From Burkholderiales bacterium (lineage in GTDB: Bacteria > Pseudomonadota > Gammaproteobacteria > Burkholderiales > Burkholderiaceae_E): DNA of 64,000 bases. Under the pieces are notes generated by a model, which searched no databases, was not told the DNA's origin, and saw only the letters and a list, made by a program, of their open reading frames with translations. The position numbers and the translations under genes are program-made. Where the stretch lies: positions 1 through 64,000 of the forward strand of contig JAPOKJ010000010.1 of the NCBI GenBank assembly GCA_029977705.1, written 5' to 3'. Below are positions 59,776-64,000 of the stretch, one piece after another (within the stretch, counting starts at the first letter, position 1; each line of letters begins with the position of its first letter).

Positions 59776-60099
59776 ATGCCGATAGTCCGCTACGTTTCCC
59801 ATGAAGGCCTGGTCACCGAACTGGAGGTGACCCCCGGCAACAACCTGATGAACGCTGCAGTCTTCGAGGGCATCGATGGCATCGAGGGCATGTGCGGCGG
59901 CTGCCTGGCCTGCGCCACCTGCCATGTCTATGTCGATCCGGCCTTTCTCGATCGCCTGCCGCCGGTCAGTGCCGATGAGCAGAGCATGCTCAGCCAGGTG
60001 GCCAGCGAGCGCCGACCCAACAGCCGGCTGTGCTGCCAGATCAGCATGCGCGCCGACCTCGAGGGGCTGACGGTGACCCTGCCGGAGCGCCAGGGCTGA
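59776..60099 (+). CDS. [2Fe-2S] ferredoxin, adrenodoxin type
   Basis: 107 residues from the ATG that opens PIVRYVSHEGLVTELEVTPG. Iron-sulfur ligands in GMCGGCLACATCHVYVD (C-x5-C-x2-C, with an additional Cys at the third position of the loop) and the fourth in NSRLCCQIS. Typically an electron carrier for cytochrome P450 or other oxygenases. The extra Cys pair is worth noting. No reductase or P450 neighbour is visible; the neighbour downstream is a TRAP binding protein. Confidence 0.93.
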   Translation: MPIVRYVSHEGLVTELEVTPGNNLMNAAVFEGIDGIEGMCGGCLACATCHVYVDPAFLDRLPPVSADEQSMLSQVASERRPNSRLCCQISMRADLEGLTVTLPERQG

Positions 60100-60149
60100 G
60101 GCCGAAGTGAACTTTTGTGCCGTCGGCCCGGGAAATCCCTGTGTTCCGG

Positions 60150-60178
60150 TTGCCCGGTGCCGGTTTACCGATTAGCAT
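60150..60178 (+). promoter_or_regulatory. Promoter of the TRAP binding protein
   Basis: TTGCCC (60150-60155, 4/6), 17-nt spacer, TAGCAT (60173-60178, 4/6), about 94 bases before the ATG. Confidence 0.4.
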
Positions 60179-60271
60179 CCCGTGCGTTGAAAGACATGTC
60201 GTCAGGCTGCCCAGGCGGCCCCCGCGGCATCCCGTGAAGCGGGTGATTCCGATACCAATGGAGACAATTGC

Positions 60272-61312
60272 ATGAAACGTCGTTCCTTCCTGGCCGCAGG
60301 TGCTGCCGCTGCCGGTTCCGCTGCGCTCACCGCGCCGGCCCATGCCCAGGCCCCCGTGGTCCTGAAATTCCACACCTTCATGGCGCCCCAGTCCAATGTC
60401 TGGCTGACCATGCACAAGGCCTGGATGGACAAGGTCGAGAAAGAGGCCAATGGCCGCATCAAGTTCGAGCGCTACCCGGCCATGCAGCTGGGCGGCACGC
60501 CGGTGCAGCTCTATGACCAGGCCAAGGATGGCGTGGTCGACATCGTCTGGACCCTGCCGGGCAATACCCCGGGGCGCTTTCCGCGCATCGAGGTGTTCGA
60601 GCTGCCGTTCATGATGAGCAATGCCGAGGCCACCTCGCGGGCCTACTGGGAGTATGTGCAGACGGTGGCCAAGGACGAGTTCAAGGATGTCCACCTGCTC
60701 GCCTTGCAGGTCCATGGTCCGGGCGTGATCCACACCAAGGACAAGCCGATCCGCTCGGTCGCCGACCTCAAGGGCCAGAAGCTGCGCGGCCCGACCCGTC
60801 TGGTCACCAAGCTGCTGGCGTCCCTGGGCGCCACTCCGGTGGGCATGCCCCTGCCGCAGATTCCCGACTCGCTGTCCAAGGGCGTCATCGACGGCTGTGT
60901 CATCCCCTGGGAAGTGGTGCCCTCGGTCAAGGTCGAGGAACTGACTAAGTTCCATACCGAATTTGATCCGCGCGGCGGCGCCCTGTACACCACCACCTTC
61001 GTGATGGCGATGAACAAGGCCAAGTACGACTCCCTGCCGCCGGATGTGAAAAAGGTGATCGATGCCAACTCCGGTATCGAGGCCTCCGCCTTCCTGGGCA
61101 AGACCCAGCAGGGCAACGACCCGGCCGGCCGCAAGACGGCCGTGGATCGCAAGAACACCATCTACACGATGACGCCCGAGGAAACCAAGGCCTTCCGCGC
61201 CGCTGCCGACCAGGTGGACGACGACTGGGTCAAGGACATGAACGGCAAGGGCTTCAACGGCAAGATGCTGCTCGACACGGCCAAGCAGCTGATCGCCAAG
61301 CACACCAAGTAA
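60272..61312 (+). CDS. TRAP transporter solute-binding protein (DctP type)
   Basis: 346 residues. Export signal with a twin-arginine-like motif KRRSFLAAGAAAAGSAALTA (residues 2-21), cleavage after AHAQA. Then the DctP fold, with LPGNTPGRFPRIEVFELPFM, LKGQKLRGPTRLVTKLLASL with the conserved Arg, and PQIPDSLSKGVIDGCVIPWE. Binds a small organic acid in the periplasm for a sodium- or proton-driven TRAP permease. No dctQ/dctM genes are adjacent, so this is an orphan. GGAGAC is the SD. Confidence 0.95.
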   Translation: MKRRSFLAAGAAAAGSAALTAPAHAQAPVVLKFHTFMAPQSNVWLTMHKAWMDKVEKEANGRIKFERYPAMQLGGTPVQLYDQAKDGVVDIVWTLPGNTPGRFPRIEVFELPFMMSNAEATSRAYWEYVQTVAKDEFKDVHLLALQVHGPGVIHTKDKPIRSVADLKGQKLRGPTRLVTKLLASLGATPVGMPLPQIPDSLSKGVIDGCVIPWEVVPSVKVEELTKFHTEFDPRGGALYTTTFVMAMNKAKYDSLPPDVKKVIDANSGIEASAFLGKTQQGNDPAGRKTAVDRKNTIYTMTPEETKAFRAAADQVDDDWVKDMNGKGFNGKMLLDTAKQLIAKHTK

Positions 61313-61352
61313 GCCGGGCGGCCCCTCCATGGGGCTGGTACCGGACCCCGAA

Positions 61353-61375
61353 GGGCGCCTTGCGGCGCCCTTTTT
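61353..61375 (+). terminator. Strong intrinsic terminator after the TRAP binding protein
   Basis: GGGCGCC (61353-61359), loop TTGC, GGCGCCC (61364-61370), then TTTTT (61371-61375). This is the classic rho-independent form and the clearest one in the window. Confidence 0.92.
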
Positions 61376-61399
61376 CATGGCGAACACCTGGCCTTGCCT

Positions 61400-61405
61400 T
61401 AAAAT
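61400..61405 (+). promoter_or_regulatory. -10 element six bases before the flavin monooxygenase start
   Basis: TAAAAT (5/6) ends six bases before the ATG at 61412; no SD. No convincing -35 is seen. Leaderless candidate. Confidence 0.4.
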
Positions 61406-61411
61406 GCCGGC

Positions 61412-62668
61412 ATGAAAATCATCATTTCCGGCGCCGGCCCAGGGGGCGTGACCCTGGCCCTGATGTTGCACAAGCGTGGCTTCAAGCCGCAGATCTTTGA
61501 AGCGGCGGCGGCGGTCAAGCCCCTGGGTGTGGGCATCAACGTCCAGCCCAGTGCGATCGTCGAACTGGCCGAACTCGGCCTGCTCGACGAATTGCGCAAT
61601 ACCGGCATCGAAACCGCCCAGGTGGCCTATTACACCCGGCTGGGCCAGCGTGTCTGGAGCGAGCCGCGGGGCATTGCGGCCGGCTACAAGGTGCCCCAGT
61701 TCTCGATCCATCGTGGCGAGTTGCAGATGCTGCTGATCGAGGCTGCGCTCAAGCGCATGGGCCCCGAGGTGCTGCAAACCGGCTGGGAAAGCGTGTCGGT
61801 CGAGCCCGACGCCGGCCGCATCACGCTGCGCAACCGGGTCAGCGGCGAGCTGCGCACCGAGCAGGCCGATGTGGTCATCGCGGCCGATGGCATTCATTCG
61901 CCGATCCGGCGCCAGTTCTATCCGGACGAGGGCCTGCCCAAGTTCTCGGGCTGTGTGCTGTGGCGCGCCACCACGCTGGGCGAGCCTTTCCTGGACGGAC
62001 GCACCATGGTGATGGCGGGCAATGCCAATCACAAGCTGGTGACCTATCCGATCAGCCAGAAGGTTGCCCGCACCGGCAAATCGCTGATCAACTGGATCGC
62101 CGAGTTGCGGGTCGATGGCGATACCCCGCCCAAGGATGACTGGAACCGGGTGGTCGACCGTTCGGTGTTTGCGCCGCGCTTCGATTCCTGGGTGTTCGAC
62201 TTTCTCGATGTGCCTCGGCTGTTTGCAGGGGCCGAGCAGGTGTTCGAGTTTCCGATGGTCGATCGCGATCCGCTGCCGCGCTGGTCCTACGGTCGCGTCA
62301 CCTTGCTGGGTGATGCCGCCCACCCGATGTATCCGATCGGCAGCAATGGCGCGACCCAGGCCATCCTCGATGCGCGCAAGCTGGCCGACGAGATCCAGGC
62401 CAGCGATGTCGCCCGCCTGCCCGATGCGCTGGTGCGCTACGAGCAGGAACGGCTGCCCAAGTGCGCGCGCATCGTGGCGGCCAATCGTGCCCAGGGGCCG
62501 GACTATGTCCTCGAGGTCTTCGAGGAACGTGCGCCCAATGGCTTCAAGCATGTGCACGATGTGGCCTCCCAGGCCGAGCTCGAGCAGATCGCCCTGAGCT
62601 ACAAGAAGGTGGTGGGCCTGGACATCGAATCGGTCAACCAACGGGCGCGCGACAACCTTGGCCTGTGA
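61412..62668 (+). CDS. FAD-dependent monooxygenase (salicylate hydroxylase/PhzS-like)
   Basis: 418 residues. Rossmann GAGPGGVTLALMLHKRG (residues 6-22), middle VVIAADGIHSPIR DG motif (about 158), and GD motif LLGDAAHPMYPIGSNGATQA (about 302). Overall layout is the class A aromatic hydroxylase, nearest the PhzS/salicylate-1-monooxygenase group by the GSNGATQAILDAR end of the motif. Hydroxylates an aromatic or enol substrate with NADH and O2; substrate unknown. The following DMT transporter, 9 bp away, probably shares its transcript. Confidence 0.92.
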   Translation: MKIIISGAGPGGVTLALMLHKRGFKPQIFEAAAAVKPLGVGINVQPSAIVELAELGLLDELRNTGIETAQVAYYTRLGQRVWSEPRGIAAGYKVPQFSIHRGELQMLLIEAALKRMGPEVLQTGWESVSVEPDAGRITLRNRVSGELRTEQADVVIAADGIHSPIRRQFYPDEGLPKFSGCVLWRATTLGEPFLDGRTMVMAGNANHKLVTYPISQKVARTGKSLINWIAELRVDGDTPPKDDWNRVVDRSVFAPRFDSWVFDFLDVPRLFAGAEQVFEFPMVDRDPLPRWSYGRVTLLGDAAHPMYPIGSNGATQAILDARKLADEIQASDVARLPDALVRYEQERLPKCARIVAANRAQGPDYVLEVFEERAPNGFKHVHDVASQAELEQIALSYKKVVGLDIESVNQRARDNLGL

Positions 62669-62677
62669 TCGGTTGAT

Positions 62678-63559
62678 GTGCCGCTAGACGCACTGGCCCT
62701 GGTGCTGCTGGCGGCGCTCTTGCACGCCAGCTGGAACTTCTGGGTCAAGAAGGCCCAGGTGCATCCGCTGGCCTTCTCCTTTCTGTGCTCGCTGGTCTCG
62801 ACGGTGTGCTATGCCCCCGTGGTGTGGTGGTTCTTCCGGGACAGCGGCCTCGGCATCCACGGTCAGGGCTGGTGGTGGATCATCGCCAGCTCCCTGGTCC
62901 ACAACCTGTATTTCTTCGTGCTGCAGACCGGTTATGCACGCTCGGACCTGTCGATCGTCTATCCGCTGGCGCGCGGCACCGGACCCCTGCTCTCGGCGAT
63001 CGGCGCGATGCTGTGGCTGGGTGAGCTGCCTACGACCCTGTCGGTCACCGGCCTGCTGCTGGTGGTGCTGGGCACCTTCACCATCGCCGGCGGCGTGGCC
63101 TTGCTCGATCGCGACAAGGTCGCCAGTGACAAGGTCAAGGCGGGTCTATTGTGGGGCGCGATGACCGGCGCCTGCATCGCCACCTACACCCTGCTCGACG
63201 GCTATTCGGTCAAGTACCTGCTGATCGCGCCCCTGGTGTTCGACTGGATCTGCGCACCGGTTCGTGGCGCGATGCTGGTACCGATCCTGGTGCACCAGCG
63301 CATCGATGTCCGGGCGGCCTGGCGCCAGTCCCGCAAATACGCGCTGGGGGTGGGCATCATCTCGCCGCTGGCCTACATCCTTGTGCTGACCGCGATGCAG
63401 CGCGCGCCGATCAGCCACGTGGCCCCGGCGCGCGAGGTGTCGATGTTGCTGGCGGCCTTCCTGGGGGCTCGGCTGCTCAATGAAGGCGAGCTGCGGCGGC
63501 GCCTGATGGGCGCGGGCCTGATTGCGGCTGGCGTGGCGGCCCTGTCGCTGTCGTCCTAG
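62678..63559 (+). CDS. DMT-superfamily (EamA) transporter
   Basis: 293 residues with about ten hydrophobic segments arranged as two repeats of five (first LALVLLAALLHASWNFWVKK, last LMGAGLIAAGVAALSLSS). GTG start, no clear SD. EamA-type exporters move small metabolites or amino acids; specificity unknown. Pairing with the adjacent flavin monooxygenase suggests that its product or substrate may be moved by this protein (inference). Confidence 0.88.
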   Translation: MPLDALALVLLAALLHASWNFWVKKAQVHPLAFSFLCSLVSTVCYAPVVWWFFRDSGLGIHGQGWWWIIASSLVHNLYFFVLQTGYARSDLSIVYPLARGTGPLLSAIGAMLWLGELPTTLSVTGLLLVVLGTFTIAGGVALLDRDKVASDKVKAGLLWGAMTGACIATYTLLDGYSVKYLLIAPLVFDWICAPVRGAMLVPILVHQRIDVRAAWRQSRKYALGVGIISPLAYILVLTAMQRAPISHVAPAREVSMLLAAFLGARLLNEGELRRRLMGAGLIAAGVAALSLSS

Positions 63560-63563
63560 GTGT

Positions 63564-63582
63564 TGCGGACCTTCCCACCTAG
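63564..63582. repeat. 19-bp exact direct repeat, copy 2
   Basis: Identical to 5101-5119 (TGCGGACCTTCCCACCTAG). Here CTAGGTG at 63556-63562 can pair with CACCTAG at 63576-63582, forming a weaker hairpin; the long stem of copy 1 is absent. Confidence 0.85.
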
Positions 63583-64000
63583 TCCAGCCGGACCTGGCTG
63601 CGCTCGATGATCGGCTTCCAGCGCTTGAGTTCGGCCTGCATGAAAGCGGCAAATTCCCTGGGCGAGTTGCCCACCGGCTCCATGTACTGGGCGCGCAGCT
63701 TGTCGACCACCTCCGGGTGTTTCAAGGCTTCGACGAAGGCCTTGTTGATGCGCTCGATCAGCGCCGGCGGGGTACTGGCCGGAGCCACCACGCCAATCCA
63801 GGCGGTGGCCTCGACATCGGGAATGCCGACTTCCTTGAAGGTCGGCAGGTCCAGCCCGGGGTAGCGTTCGGCGGTCGATACCGCCAGGGCCCTGAGCTTG
63901 CCGGCCTTGACCTGCGGCATGATGGCGGCTGGTGCCAGCGAGGCCATCTGGGTGTCGCCCGTGAGCATCGAGGTGACCGCGGCCGGCGAGGCCGGATAGG
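63579..64000 (-). CDS. Bug/TctC-family substrate-binding protein, C-terminal part
   Basis: The frame runs off the right edge and is open throughout (140 codons seen, including YPASPAAVTSMLTGDTQMAS near the edge). Family landmarks: PAAIMPQVKAGKLRALAVST, FKEVGIPDVEATAWIGVVAP, ASTPPALIERINKAFVEALK, the final IIERSQVRLD. The N-terminal two-thirds, including the signal peptide, lie beyond the window. It is convergent with the DMT gene. Its TAG stop lies in the 19-bp repeat. Confidence 0.92.
   Translation of the reverse strand, partial: YPASPAAVTSMLTGDTQMASLAPAAIMPQVKAGKLRALAVSTAERYPGLDLPTFKEVGIPDVEATAWIGVVAPASTPPALIERINKAFVEALKHPEVVDKLRAQYMEPVGNSPREFAAFMQAELKRWKPIIERSQVRLD

Noticed and set aside
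63410-63430. Other CACGTG palindromes (near 39347, 55104 and 63415) as further parS sites.
   Set aside because: Their flanks do not match the GTTTCACGTGAAAC arms on either side, so only the two sites in the GMC gene are kept.

Overview
The window is a GC-rich bacterial chromosome segment that looks like a member of the order Burkholderiales (Betaproteobacteria). The evidence is two Bug/TctC-type periplasmic binding proteins, the chromosomal mnmG-rsmG-parA-parB set with parS palindromes, an atpIBEFHAGDC operon followed by hemE and priA, and several families (DUF599, DUF2817, TfoX-N) common in that order. I identified no tRNA, rRNA, CRISPR array or insertion sequence.

Layout. 0-8.1 kb: a catabolic block. 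It holds a Bug protein, a VOC/extradiol-type protein, an MhpA-type flavin hydroxylase, an IclR regulator, a fumarylacetoacetate-hydrolase-family protein, a divergent rubredoxin/rubrerythrin pair, and a stand-alone E1 alpha/beta pair of a 2-oxoacid or acetoin dehydrogenase. 8.1-11.1 kb: a repeat-rich envelope protein, a hotdog thioesterase, a one-domain asparaginase-like protein and a patatin. 11.1-17.4 kb, leftward: GMC oxidoreductase, mnmG, rsmG, parA, parB, with two parS sites inside the GMC gene. 17.4-21.6 kb: a tightly coupled trio of sialidase-like protein, membrane protein and LtaS-type sulfatase. 21.7-25.8 kb: gabD/mmsA-type dehydrogenases divergent from an IclR regulator, with a perfect dyad operator between them. 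25.8-34.6 kb: M20 amidohydrolase, lipoprotein GDPD, PdxA, an MFS transporter, an orphan CbbQ/CbbO (NorQ/NorD) pair, an SDR and TfoX-N.

34.6-45 kb: pckG, a KefF/KefC-like pair, a Thr/Ser dehydratase, DUF2817, a small membrane protein next to a 405-residue protein of unknown function, an enoyl-CoA hydratase with a tandemly repeated 3' end, and an SDR. 45-55.2 kb: the full F1Fo ATP synthase operon, a Rossmann-fold protein, DUF599 and hemE. 55.2-55.6 kb: a non-coding AT-richer segment with DnaA-box-like sequences. 55.6-64 kb: priA, rep, a ferredoxin, an orphan TRAP binding protein with a strong terminator, a flavin monooxygenase, a DMT transporter and a truncated Bug gene.

The housekeeping core (par, mnmG/rsmG, ATP synthase, hemE, priA/rep) fits an origin-proximal location, with catabolic and transport genes interspersed. 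In related genera the mnmG-par block usually lies next to the atp operon in the same direction. Here they are about 30 kb apart and divergent, which suggests a rearrangement.

Structures not explained by ordinary annotation include parS sites embedded in a coding frame, short tandem duplications at gene 3' ends, a 19-bp exact repeat supplying two stop codons, -10-like hexamers exactly 6 nt upstream of four start codons (possible leaderless mRNAs), and the hemE-priA DnaA-box region. All calls come from reading the sequence; no search was run.
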